Shown here piece by piece: positions 8,285 through 17,036 of a stretch of 41,738 bases of DNA (its first letter is position 1; every line of letters begins with the position of its first letter). The DNA is from Billgrantia bachuensis (lineage in GTDB: Bacteria > Pseudomonadota > Gammaproteobacteria > Pseudomonadales > Halomonadaceae), in assembly GCF_011742165.1 (NCBI RefSeq), contig NZ_JAAQTO010000041.1:1-41738 (forward strand), read 5' to 3'. The translations under genes were made by a program, and so were the position numbers. Under the pieces are notes generated by a model. The model saw nothing but the letters and a program-made list of their open reading frames with translations. It had not been told where the DNA came from and made no database searches.

Positions 8285-11200
8285 ATGCGTCCCTTCATCG
8301 ATGTCTCTCTCAGCAGCCAGTGGAACGGCGGCTTCGTGATGGAGATCTTCATCACCAACCAAGGAACCCAATCGATCGTCGACTATCGGGTCGAATTCAC
8401 ACTCGACGGCACCATTACCGATATCTGGGATGGAGTCATCGATGGTCAAACCGATGGCCGCTATACCATTGTCGACGCCGACACTAACAACGATATCGCC
8501 CCGGGCGAGACCGTGCGATTCAAGTTCAAGGTGCTGACCGAGAGCGGCATGATGCCTTCCGAACTGACGGTCAACGGCGCCATTCCCGAGTTCTCCCCCG
8601 AAGCGGAAACGCTGCTGGTCGCCGAGATCCAGTTGGTCGAGCCCAGCCCGTTCGACGGCAATGGCGAAGCCACCGTCGGCCCCGAGATCACTGCCGCCGA
8701 GCTGCAGGCGCTGATCGACGCCGCCCCGGAGGGCGCCGTCCTGCACCTTGCCGCCGGCGATTATCGATTCGACGCCATGATCACCGTCTCGCGCTCCGAC
8801 ATCGGCATCGTGGGGGCCGGACGCGACGAGACGCGCATTACCTTCACCGATGAAGCCCTCGCCTCCGGCAGTGCGCATGCCTTCCTCGTGGAGAGCAAGG
8901 CGACCCAATTCGCCGGTTACCTCAAGCAGAACGCCGCCATCGGCGACGACACCTTATCGCTCAAGACGGACCATGGCCTGCAAGCGGGCGATATCGTACG
9001 CATCTGGCAGGACAACACGGAAGAGTACTTCGCCGAGATCGGCGATACCTCCTGGCAGAAACTGAATGCTCCGTTGCGCACCAGCATGGCCACGGTGGTT
9101 GCTGTCGACGGCGGCACCGTCACCCTCGATCGCGGCGTGCACTTCGACTTCGATGGCGGCGCAGCCAAGGTACAGCGTTACGATGCGCTGGAGAACGTGA
9201 CCCTACAGGGCTTCACGGTGGGCTACGAATTGGGCTCTCCCGACAAGGCCGAGTTCAGCAATACGCTCTCCGACCTGACCCATTACCAAGCGATCAAGCT
9301 GAACGGCACGGTGGGCGCGCAGGTCAGCGACATCGAGGTAATCAATGGCCCCTCCACCGCCTTCGAGTTCGCCCTCTCCCTCGATCTGCATGCCGACTCA
9401 CTCGGCGCGCACGGTGCCTTCAATAAGGGCAGCGGCGGCAACGGCTATGCGTTCGAGCTGCGCGAGAGCTACGACGGCGTCTTCACCCAGCTCGAGGACA
9501 CGGGCATGCGCCATAGCGTGCTGTTCTCCTCGTGGCGCTCCTCGGTGGGCAACGATATCCACGTGCGTGCCACCGACCGCGACATCAACTTCCATGGCGG
9601 CCAGGATCACGGCAACACCGTGCATGTCGAACAGTCGATTCGCGACGCCGATGCCGACGGCCTCTCACCCGTGATGTGGTACAACGATGGCGGCGAGACC
9701 TTCGGCGCCATCACCGAGGCCGGTGCCAACCAGATCCGCTTCGATTACGTGGTCGGCTCACGCCGCGATGACGTCGTCCAGGGGACCGACAACGGCGTCT
9801 ATCTCGACGGGGCCTTGGGCCATGACAAGCTCATTGGCGGCGCCGGTGACGACATCCTGCGCGGCGGACTCGGCAATGACGTTCTCGAGGGTGGTGCCGG
9901 CTTCGACATCGCCCACATGGAACAGAACTACGACGCCTACGCCGTTCGGTTCGGCGACGACGGCAGCATTCAGCTTGCGGGCGGCGGCGGAGACACCGAT
10001 ACGTTGCTCGGCATCGAAAGAATGCTGTTCGCCGATGGCATCGTACTCGATGCCGCTACTCGCACCCTCTCCCAGGGAGAAGCACCGAGCGTCCCCACGC
10101 CAGCGGATATCCTCGCCGACTCGGAACAGGACACCAACGACACTACCGTGTCGTCTCCGGCCTCGAGCACCATCGAATCCGAACCGGTGGTTGCCGAAGA
10201 GCCAGTGGACGAGCCCACTATCACCGCCAGCGAAATGGGAGTGGTGCTGAGCGTGGTCAGCCGCTGGTCAAGCGGCTATGTGATGCGCGTGGAGATCGCC
10301 AACCACTCGGACAGCGATGTGGCGAGCCCCGAGATCACCTTCGCGCTGCCTGCGGAGATTACCACCTTCTATGGTGCCACTCTGCTGGAGCGTGACGGCG
10401 ACACGTATCGGATCGCCTACGACGGCAGTGATGCGCTAAAGGCAGACAGTGTCATGCGCTTCTCTTTCAAGGCGTACGCGCCTACCAGTGAAGCGCCTAC
10501 CTCGCTCGCCTTGAACGGCACCGAACTGACGCTGCACCCGGAGGTGCTGGTTGCCGGCGAAGCGGCGGATCCCGCGCTGCTCGATGCGCTCGATCCCGAC
10601 CCCACGGCGGCGGATTTTCTAGTGCTCACCAGCAATATCACCAAGACCTGGTCGGGCGGCTACATGACCGAAGTACTGGTCACCAACACCTCGGACGTCA
10701 TCATCGAGCAGCCATCGGTGAGCTTCAACCTGCCGGGGACCATCACCGACATATGGAACGGTGAATATACCGCCACTGACGAAGGCTATGTCGTGAACGC
10801 TATCAATGGCGGCACGGTGCTGGAGCCCGGCGAGACGTGGCGCGTCTCCTACAAGGTACGCGATGACAGCTATGCTCTACCCGAGAACCTCAACGCCGAA
10901 GGCGAGCTGGTTGGCATACCCACAGTGGCAGACGATGGCCTCATCGGCGGCGAAAGCGACGACGCCCTTGTGGGCACAGCGGCCAGCGATACCCTCTACG
11001 GTGGCCTGGGCGCCGACAGCCTGACCGGCGGCGAGGGAGGCGACCGCTTCGTCTACCTCTCGACCTTCGAGTCCACGGCCTTCGATAGCGACATAATCGT
11101 CGACTTCGATCGCGACGAAGGTGACCTGGTCGACCTCTCGGGCATCGACGCCGATCTTGCCACCGAAGGCGGGCAGGCGTTCGCCTGGGTCGGCAACGCC

Positions 11201-11338
11201 GCCTTCAGCGGCACTGCTGGCGAGTTGCGCAGCGAGGGTGGCCTGATCCAGGGCGACGTCAACGGCGATGGCGTCGTCGATCTGCAAATCTCGGTGCTCG
11301 GCGTTGACAGCCTGCGTGCCGACGACTTCGTGCTCTAG
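8285..11338 (+). CDS. RTX protein with three CBM2-like modules and a right-handed beta-helix, probable type I secretion substrate
   Basis: The product is 1017 residues. Three homologous beta-sandwich modules resembling CBM2 (cellulose-binding) domains occupy about residues 1-100, 650-750 and 776-880. Each has a W-x-G-G/S-F/Y core, and the first and third share GTITDIW. Residues about 130-500 look like a right-handed beta-helix. Residues 509-545 carry RTX nonapeptides (GGAGDD, GGLGND, GGAGFD) followed by an IERMLFADG unit. The C-terminus (about 885-1017) is a serralysin-type RTX domain ending with GDVNGDGVVDLQI and DDFVL, typical of type I secretion signals. There is no Sec signal peptide, consistent with type I export, but no transporter is in the window. 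The beta-helix plus RTX layout recalls AlgE-type alginate epimerases, yet no catalytic motif was recognised. It probably binds polysaccharide or matrix outside the cell; the link to iron is positional only. Confidence 0.75.
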   Translation: MRPFIDVSLSSQWNGGFVMEIFITNQGTQSIVDYRVEFTLDGTITDIWDGVIDGQTDGRYTIVDADTNNDIAPGETVRFKFKVLTESGMMPSELTVNGAIPEFSPEAETLLVAEIQLVEPSPFDGNGEATVGPEITAAELQALIDAAPEGAVLHLAAGDYRFDAMITVSRSDIGIVGAGRDETRITFTDEALASGSAHAFLVESKATQFAGYLKQNAAIGDDTLSLKTDHGLQAGDIVRIWQDNTEEYFAEIGDTSWQKLNAPLRTSMATVVAVDGGTVTLDRGVHFDFDGGAAKVQRYDALENVTLQGFTVGYELGSPDKAEFSNTLSDLTHYQAIKLNGTVGAQVSDIEVINGPSTAFEFALSLDLHADSLGAHGAFNKGSGGNGYAFELRESYDGVFTQLEDTGMRHSVLFSSWRSSVGNDIHVRATDRDINFHGGQDHGNTVHVEQSIRDADADGLSPVMWYNDGGETFGAITEAGANQIRFDYVVGSRRDDVVQGTDNGVYLDGALGHDKLIGGAGDDILRGGLGNDVLEGGAGFDIAHMEQNYDAYAVRFGDDGSIQLAGGGGDTDTLLGIERMLFADGIVLDAATRTLSQGEAPSVPTPADILADSEQDTNDTTVSSPASSTIESEPVVAEEPVDEPTITASEMGVVLSVVSRWSSGYVMRVEIANHSDSDVASPEITFALPAEITTFYGATLLERDGDTYRIAYDGSDALKADSVMRFSFKAYAPTSEAPTSLALNGTELTLHPEVLVAGEAADPALLDALDPDPTAADFLVLTSNITKTWSGGYMTEVLVTNTSDVIIEQPSVSFNLPGTITDIWNGEYTATDEGYVVNAINGGTVLEPGETWRVSYKVRDDSYALPENLNAEGELVGIPTVADDGLIGGESDDALVGTAASDTLYGGLGADSLTGGEGGDRFVYLSTFESTAFDSDIIVDFDRDEGDLVDLSGIDADLATEGGQAFAWVGNAAFSGTAGELRSEGGLIQGDVNGDGVVDLQISVLGVDSLRADDFVL

Positions 11339-11355
11339 GCACAGCAAGCGAACCC

Positions 11356-11383
11356 ACGCCCGACCATGTGTCGGGCGTTTCAT
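11356..11383 (+). terminator. intrinsic terminator after the RTX/CBM2 gene
   Basis: ACGCCCGAC (11356-11364) and GTCGGGCGT (11370-11378) form a perfect 9-bp stem with a 5-base loop, followed by TTTCATT. It lies 18 bases after the stop codon. Confidence 0.8.
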
Positions 11384-11442
11384 TAGGGCTACTGTTCTTC
11401 AGCAATGTTCTCGACGTCACACTGAAACGAACGGAACGCCCC

Positions 11443-11473
11443 TATAATACGACCTTAATGCTAATCTCTCTCA
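11443..11473 (+). promoter_or_regulatory. promoter -10 and Fur box for the IutA-like receptor
   Basis: A perfect TATAAT lies at 11443-11448. Just downstream, 11459-11473 (TGCTAATCTCTCTCA) matches the Fur 7-1-7 consensus at 11 of 15 positions. A Fur site covering the expected transcription start would repress the receptor gene. The -35 element is weak. Confidence 0.6.
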
Positions 11474-11559
11474 TTGATATTTGAATTTCTGCTGCTATGC
11501 TTGCTTCCGCTGAGCGAGGCCACCCAGAGCACTCGCCAAAAAACCAGCAAGGGACCAAG

Positions 11560-13671
11560 ATGAACAATCGACATTCGATTTGCGTCGCCCTCGTTGCCGG
11601 GGCCGCTGCCCTGCCGCTCCAGGCCCAAGAGCAACAGGAAACCATGGTGGTAGTAGGTTCACGCACGCCGACCCAGATAAGCCAAATTCCCGGCGCCGCC
11701 TGGCTCATCGAGAAGGAAGAACTCCAGCAGCAGATCGAGGCAGGTGCCGACCTCAAGACAGCGCTGGGCCGCTTGGTGCCGGGGCTGGACATGGCGCCTC
11801 AGGGGCGCACCAACTATGGCCAAAACCTGCGTGGCAGGTCCGTCCAGGTCCTGATCGATGGCGTGTCCATGAACAGCTCGCGCGGTCTCTCCCGCCAGTT
11901 CGATTCCATCGACCCGTTCAACATCGAACGCATCGAAGTGCTCTCCGGTGCCAACAGCCTTTACGGCGGCGGTGCGACCGGCGGCATTATCAATATTATT
12001 ACGCGCAAAGGGGATGTCGGCGGCCCCGATTGGCGCACTGAAGCCGGACTTACCAGTGGCTTCGGCGGCAGCGACGATCTTGATCGACGCATCGCTCAGT
12101 CGATCAGCGGTGGTAACGATCGTGTTCAGGCCTATCTCGGTACCGCCTATCAGGATAACGGACGCCACTACGACGGTAACGGCGAGGAAATCTTTCCCGA
12201 TCTGGCTCAAACCGATCTTCAGGACAATCGCAGCATCGACGTGCTCGGCAATCTGACGTTCCTGCTGGACGACGACCAGACCCTGGAGCTGGGCGCTCAA
12301 CTCTATCGCTCGCGCTTCGAGGGCGATCGTGGAATCTACTTTCCCAACCTCGATGCGGCCACACCCAACCTCGAGGACGCCGAGATTCGCAACGGCTATC
12401 GTTCCGACCGGGACCCGGCTACTGATCGTCGCATGATCAATCTGCAGTATCACCATGCCGATCTGCTGGGTCAGAATTTCTACCTGCAGGCCTACCATCG
12501 CGAGGAGGAGTCCAGCTTCCAGGCTTTCCCCTACCCCACACCCAATTGGCAGGCACCCGAGGCCTATGACTTCGCAGCCTCCAAGCAGAACACCCGACTC
12601 AGCGGCCTCAAGGCACTATTCGACGCCCGCTTGACCGACAACGTCGGTCTCACCTACGGCCTGGATATTGACCGCGAAAGTTTCAACGCCAGCCAGATGA
12701 CTTTCGACCGGTCCGTTACCGACCGCACCGGCGGTCTGGTACAGCAGCAGGCAGATGTTTTCCCACGCTACCCTGGCTACCGGATAGACACGTACTCTGT
12801 TTTCCTCCAGAGCGACTGGCAGGCAAGCGAGGCACTCAAGCTCTCGGCCGGCGCTCGCCGCCAGCACTCGGACGTAGAGGTTGATGACTTCAATGGCATT
12901 CCTGGTGGGGCGAACGACTACGACGCCACTCTACTCAACGCCAGTGCCCTCTATAATTTTGGGAACGGCACACAGAGCTGGCTGCGCTACAGCCAAGGTT
13001 TCGAGCTGCCCGACCCAGCCAAGTATTACGGTAAGAGCCCTGATGTCAGCGTTGCCAACAATCCGCTGTCTGCTATCGAGACCGATCAGGTCGAGCTGGG
13101 CTGGCGGTATCGCGGTGGCGACTGGCTGACCCAGGCTGCGATCTACTATGCCTGGTCTGACAAAGCGGTAGAGAACGCCGAGGATCTGAGCGTCACCGTG
13201 GTCGACGAACAGAAGCGCGACTATGGCTTCGAAGGCGCCCTGACCCGCTACTTCGACAACGGCTTCGAAGCCGGCGGCACGCTGCATCTGGTTCGCTCCG
13301 AGCAGCAGGACGATGACGGCGATTGGGAAAAGCGTGACGCACGCTATGCCTCGCTCTCCTCGGCCACGGCCTTCGTCAGCTGGTCGGACAGGATTCGCTC
13401 GGCGCGGCTCCAGGCCAATCACACCTTCGACCTGGAGGATGGCGCCGAGAGGGAGATCGAGGGCAACACCACGCTGGACTTGGCCCTCAGCCAACAGACC
13501 GACTTCGGCAAGTTCAGCCTCGGCGTGCAGAATCTGCTAGATGAAAGCTACTCGACCGTATGGGGACAGCGCGCCGCGATGTTCTATTCGCCCTACTACG
13601 GCCCCGAGTATCTTTACGATTATCAGGGTCGGGGCCGCACCTACACCCTGACTTGGTCTGTGGATTACTGA
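11560..13671 (+). CDS. iutA: TonB-dependent ferric-aerobactin-type receptor (IutA-like)
   Basis: The 703-residue protein has a signal peptide (MNNRHSICVALVAGAAALPLQA), a plug domain and a 22-strand-type barrel ending in an aromatic residue (SVDY). Several segments match what I recall of enterobacterial IutA closely: QQIEAGADLKTALGRLVPGLD, RTNYGQNLRGR, RQFDSIDPFNIERIEVLSGA, SLYGGGATGGIINI and the C-terminal TVWGQRAAMFYSP with LYDYQGRGRTY. The ATG at 11560 is chosen because AAGGGA precedes it and it begins the signal peptide; an upstream in-frame start at 11497 would bury it. No aerobactin synthesis genes (iucB, iucD type) are in the window, so the gene may serve to take up foreign aerobactin-like siderophores or the locally encoded citrate-based one. 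Confidence 0.85.
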   Translation: MNNRHSICVALVAGAAALPLQAQEQQETMVVVGSRTPTQISQIPGAAWLIEKEELQQQIEAGADLKTALGRLVPGLDMAPQGRTNYGQNLRGRSVQVLIDGVSMNSSRGLSRQFDSIDPFNIERIEVLSGANSLYGGGATGGIINIITRKGDVGGPDWRTEAGLTSGFGGSDDLDRRIAQSISGGNDRVQAYLGTAYQDNGRHYDGNGEEIFPDLAQTDLQDNRSIDVLGNLTFLLDDDQTLELGAQLYRSRFEGDRGIYFPNLDAATPNLEDAEIRNGYRSDRDPATDRRMINLQYHHADLLGQNFYLQAYHREEESSFQAFPYPTPNWQAPEAYDFAASKQNTRLSGLKALFDARLTDNVGLTYGLDIDRESFNASQMTFDRSVTDRTGGLVQQQADVFPRYPGYRIDTYSVFLQSDWQASEALKLSAGARRQHSDVEVDDFNGIPGGANDYDATLLNASALYNFGNGTQSWLRYSQGFELPDPAKYYGKSPDVSVANNPLSAIETDQVELGWRYRGGDWLTQAAIYYAWSDKAVENAEDLSVTVVDEQKRDYGFEGALTRYFDNGFEAGGTLHLVRSEQQDDDGDWEKRDARYASLSSATAFVSWSDRIRSARLQANHTFDLEDGAEREIEGNTTLDLALSQQTDFGKFSLGVQNLLDESYSTVWGQRAAMFYSPYYGPEYLYDYQGRGRTYTLTWSVDY

Positions 13672-13807
13672 GGCACAAGCATATGCCCAGGCGAACCGGC
13701 GAGAACACGCCATACCTCTTACCTAGCGCCAGCCCTATCTGGTCGCCGCAGGGGATGATGCCGGCTCGCCTGACACATGATCTTCACTACCATCGAGGGA
13801 TGACGAC

Positions 13808-14746
13808 ATGAGCATGGGCCTCGTCCCCTCCCGCACCCATACCTCTAGCGATCTCACCGCCTACGGCGAGCGCTACGGTATCGATTATCGCTTCCCTACC
13901 CAGCATCGTGCAGCCGGACAGGTCCCGGTCCTGCACGGGCGTATCCAGGAGCTCGAGCCCAGGCCCGGCATGCAGTTGGTGGCTTCGGACATCGAAGTAC
14001 TACAGCGCTACGATTCCCGTTCTTGTCGCCCTGCCCCGCTTTCGATCATCGTCATGCTCGAGGGTCGCGCCGACGTCGTCTTGGGAGAGAAACGCCTCGA
14101 TTTCACTGCCGGCATGGCCTTGAGCGTAAGCCTGAACGAACGCGAAGGCTTGCAAGCCATGCAACCGCCCAACCAGCGTATACGCGCCCTGACTTTGGCG
14201 CTGGATGCGCCGCGCCTGATTGACGCGCTCGGCGGCAAACCGCTGCGGCCAGGCTCGAGCCTGCATGCCTGGTCGCTGCCACCCGGCTTGCAGCAGATGC
14301 TGGAGCAGGCCTTGACTTCACCGCTCGCCGGCATTGCCTCTCGCCTGCAGTGGGAGGGCCTGGCGCTACAGCTTCTGGCGTATGGCCTACCGCCGGAGCT
14401 CGACGTACCAACCGCCCGGTTCTCTCCGGGTGAGTGGCAACGCTTGGAACGGGTCCGTGAACAGCTGCAGGCGTGTCCGGACCAGCCGCACAGCCTGGCG
14501 TCGCTGGCCAAGCTTGCCTCGATGAGCACCGCCACCCTTCGCCGCAAATTTCAGGCGGCATACGGCTGCCCTGTCTTCGATTACTTGCGCGAGCGACGCC
14601 TGGAACTTGCCCGCGAGATGCTTCTACAGGGTCACGATGTCGCGCACGCCGCGCAGTGTGCAGGCTATCTGCACGCCAACAATTTCGCCACCGCTTTTCG
14701 CCAGCGCTACGGCTACCCGCCGAGTTCCCTCCATCGCTCTGCTTGA
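13808..14746 (+). CDS. AraC-family transcriptional regulator (PchR-like), siderophore-responsive by context
   Basis: The 312-residue protein has a C-terminal AraC-type double helix-turn-helix (about residues 215-310, with LASLAKLASMSTATLRRKFQ and AGYLHANNFATAFRQRYGYPPS) and an N-terminal sensing domain without an obvious cupin signature. The ATG is preceded by GAGGGA. Its position directly upstream of a FhuA-like receptor and downstream of iutA fits PchR/AlcR-type activators, which bind a ferric siderophore and switch on the cognate receptor. The ligand cannot be read from the sequence. Confidence 0.82.
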   Translation: MSMGLVPSRTHTSSDLTAYGERYGIDYRFPTQHRAAGQVPVLHGRIQELEPRPGMQLVASDIEVLQRYDSRSCRPAPLSIIVMLEGRADVVLGEKRLDFTAGMALSVSLNEREGLQAMQPPNQRIRALTLALDAPRLIDALGGKPLRPGSSLHAWSLPPGLQQMLEQALTSPLAGIASRLQWEGLALQLLAYGLPPELDVPTARFSPGEWQRLERVREQLQACPDQPHSLASLAKLASMSTATLRRKFQAAYGCPVFDYLRERRLELAREMLLQGHDVAHAAQCAGYLHANNFATAFRQRYGYPPSSLHRSA

Positions 14747-14796
14747 ACTTCACGCAGAGAAAATTGGACAGCACGCATAGAACAAGACCTCTATTT

Positions 14797-14816
14797 TAAT
14801 GGAATAATTCTCATTA
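14797..14816 (+). promoter_or_regulatory. Fur box upstream of the FhuA-like receptor
   Basis: TAATGGAATAATTCTCATTA is an imperfect inverted repeat, TAATG...CATTA. Its AATAATTCTCATTACC part differs at only two positions from GATAATTCTCATTATC, a common Fur box form. It lies about 33 bases upstream of the ATG at 14849. Confidence 0.65.
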
Positions 14817-14848
14817 CCTGATGAGACGTTTTCCGCAGAGGAACCTGC

Positions 14849-16951
14849 ATGTCGACACCTCACCCACTGGCACTGGTCATCTCGCTCGTGTCTGCCCTTG
14901 TCGTGGCTAACGCCCAGGCTCAACAGCCACAGGCCGCACACACCGATACTCTGGAAACGCTGACCGTTACCGGCCAGGCAGCGACCAAGACCGAGACGCC
15001 GTTCAACGAAACGCCCCAGGCCACCTCCCGCATCGAACGCGAAGAATGGGAGAGCCGCGGCGCACGCACCGTACAGAGGACCCTGGATTACAGCCCCGGC
15101 GTCTTTACCAACCAGATTGGAGCCTCCAATCGCTTCGACTACCTGGTGCTGCGCGGTTTCTCGGACGGCAGCCTGAGCAATACCTTCCTCGACGGTCTCA
15201 AGCTGATGGGCGATACCAACTCGCACAGCTCGATGACGATAGACCCCTGGTTTCTCGACAGCATCGAGGTGGTGCGCGGGCCGGCGTCGGTACTCTACGG
15301 CCAGGCTTCGCCGGGCGGCGTCGTCGCGCTTACCAGCAAGCGCCCCCAGTTCCAGCAAGGCGGCGAGCTGCGCCTTTCCGCAGGCACCAACGCCCAGCGC
15401 AGCGCAGCCTTCGACGTGACGGGCCCGCTTGGCGAGCAGCAGCGCGTGGCCTATCGACTCGTGGGCCTGGCGCGAGCCGCCGATACCCAGTTCGGCCCCA
15501 TCGAGGAGGAACGCTACGCCATTGCACCATCGCTGACCTGGGACGTGAGCGACGCCACCAGCCTGACCCTCAAAGCCTACCTGCAGCAGGACCCAGAGGG
15601 CGGTTATCATGCCGGGCTGCCCTATGAAGGCACCGTGGTGGACCGCAACGGTCGTCGCATCGCCAATAGCTTCTTCGAAGGTGAGGACGAGTACGACCGC
15701 TACCAGCGAACCCAACGCATGCTGGGCTACGAGCTGGAACATCGCTTCAGCGAGGCCTGGACGGGCCGGCAGCGCTTGGACTATCTCAACGCAGACGTGG
15801 TACTCAACCAGGTGTATGCCTACGGCTGGGCGCCCGGCAGCGATAGCGAACTGATCCGCTACTACTCCGGTGCCGACGAGTCGCTGGAAGCCTGGACATT
15901 GGACAACCAACTCGAGGCCAATCTCGCCACCGGCTTCATCGACCATACCGTACTGGTCGGCGCCGACTATCAGCGCCGCGACAACCAAGTAAGCTGGCCA
16001 TCGGGCGCCTTCCCCAACATCGATGCCTTCGACCCGCAGTACGGCGCCGCGCCGATCGCCATGTACGCTCCCTTGCGCGAGGACCACGAGCTTAGGCAGA
16101 CCGGCCTCTACCTCCAGGACCAGATGGCCATGGGCAACTGGCGCCTGACACTAGGCGGACGCTACGACTGGGTCGATATCGCCAATACCAACCTGGACAG
16201 CGGCGATTCCAGCGCACTCGACGACACCCAGTTCAGCGGACGCGCCGGCCTGCTCTACCTGTTCGACAATGGGGTGGCGCCGTACCTCAGCTACTCCACC
16301 GCCTTCACCCCGACCAGCTTCGTCGATGCCGAAGGCGACCTCCTGCCCCCGATGGAGGGCAAACAGATCGAGACGGGTTTGAAATACCAGCCGGCGGGTA
16401 CCCAGGATCGCTACAGCGTGGCTCTATTCCAGATCAACCAGGAGAACGTGGCGACCAAGGAGCAGCCCACCGACCCCTACCGCGCCGTGGGCGAGATCCA
16501 GTCCGAAGGCCTGGAGCTGGAGGCCTACACTCACCTGACCGACAATCTGCGCCTGCAGGCGAGCTACAGCTATACCGACATCACCTACAAGCGCAGCGAC
16601 GATGGCAACGAGGGTAACCGCGCCATCTACGCGCCGCGCCATCAGGCCAGCCTATGGGGACACTATGCCTTCGATTCGGGCTTGCTCACCGGACTCGATG
16701 CGGGTCTCGGCGTACGCCATTACGCCGACATCCAGGCCGATCGCGCCAATACCGCCGAAGTGCCGGAATACACGCTGGTGGACGCCACCCTGGGCTACGA
16801 CCTTGGCCGTGTCGGACTCGACGGCATGAGTGCACGCCTCAATGTCACCAACCTAACCGACGAAGAGTACGTCGCCTCCTGCAACTCGCTCGAGTTCTGC
16901 TACTTCGGCGCAGAGCGAGGGGTGCTTGGTACGCTGAGCTACGCCTTCTAA
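14849..16951 (+). CDS. TonB-dependent ferric hydroxamate-type receptor (FhuA/FoxA-like)
   Basis: The 700-residue protein has a signal peptide (LALVISLVSALVVANAQA), a TonB box-like ETLTVTG, a plug with SPGVFTNQIG, VLRGF and VVRGPASVLYGQASPGGVV, and a barrel ending LGTLSYAF. The C-terminal loop YVASCNSLEFCYFGAERGV, with a paired cysteine, is characteristic of the FhuA/FoxA/FcuA group that imports hydroxamates such as ferrichrome or ferrioxamine. AGAGGAA precedes the ATG. The adjacent AraC-type gene is the likely activator and a Fur box lies in the short gap. The actual ligand is not determined. Confidence 0.85.
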   Translation: MSTPHPLALVISLVSALVVANAQAQQPQAAHTDTLETLTVTGQAATKTETPFNETPQATSRIEREEWESRGARTVQRTLDYSPGVFTNQIGASNRFDYLVLRGFSDGSLSNTFLDGLKLMGDTNSHSSMTIDPWFLDSIEVVRGPASVLYGQASPGGVVALTSKRPQFQQGGELRLSAGTNAQRSAAFDVTGPLGEQQRVAYRLVGLARAADTQFGPIEEERYAIAPSLTWDVSDATSLTLKAYLQQDPEGGYHAGLPYEGTVVDRNGRRIANSFFEGEDEYDRYQRTQRMLGYELEHRFSEAWTGRQRLDYLNADVVLNQVYAYGWAPGSDSELIRYYSGADESLEAWTLDNQLEANLATGFIDHTVLVGADYQRRDNQVSWPSGAFPNIDAFDPQYGAAPIAMYAPLREDHELRQTGLYLQDQMAMGNWRLTLGGRYDWVDIANTNLDSGDSSALDDTQFSGRAGLLYLFDNGVAPYLSYSTAFTPTSFVDAEGDLLPPMEGKQIETGLKYQPAGTQDRYSVALFQINQENVATKEQPTDPYRAVGEIQSEGLELEAYTHLTDNLRLQASYSYTDITYKRSDDGNEGNRAIYAPRHQASLWGHYAFDSGLLTGLDAGLGVRHYADIQADRANTAEVPEYTLVDATLGYDLGRVGLDGMSARLNVTNLTDEEYVASCNSLEFCYFGAERGVLGTLSYAF

Positions 16952-16974
16952 TTTTTCAGGCCATAACAAACGAC

Positions 16975-17000
16975 AATGCCCGGCACGAAGCCGGGCATTC
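16975..17000. terminator. bidirectional terminator between two convergent receptor genes
   Basis: AATGCCCGGC (16975-16984) pairs perfectly with GCCGGGCATT (16990-16999) around a 5-base loop, giving a 10-bp stem flanked by A/T at its base. It lies between the stop codons of the receptors at 16951 (plus) and 17037 (minus) and can serve both. Confidence 0.75.
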
Positions 17001-17036
17001 ATCCTTCATGCGCAGTAGTTGGGAGTAGTAAAAGCG

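Noticed and set aside
14750..16087. Minus-strand open frame (445 codons) opposite the FhuA-like receptor
   Set aside because: Antisense to a well-supported receptor gene and its promoter, with no recognisable domain.
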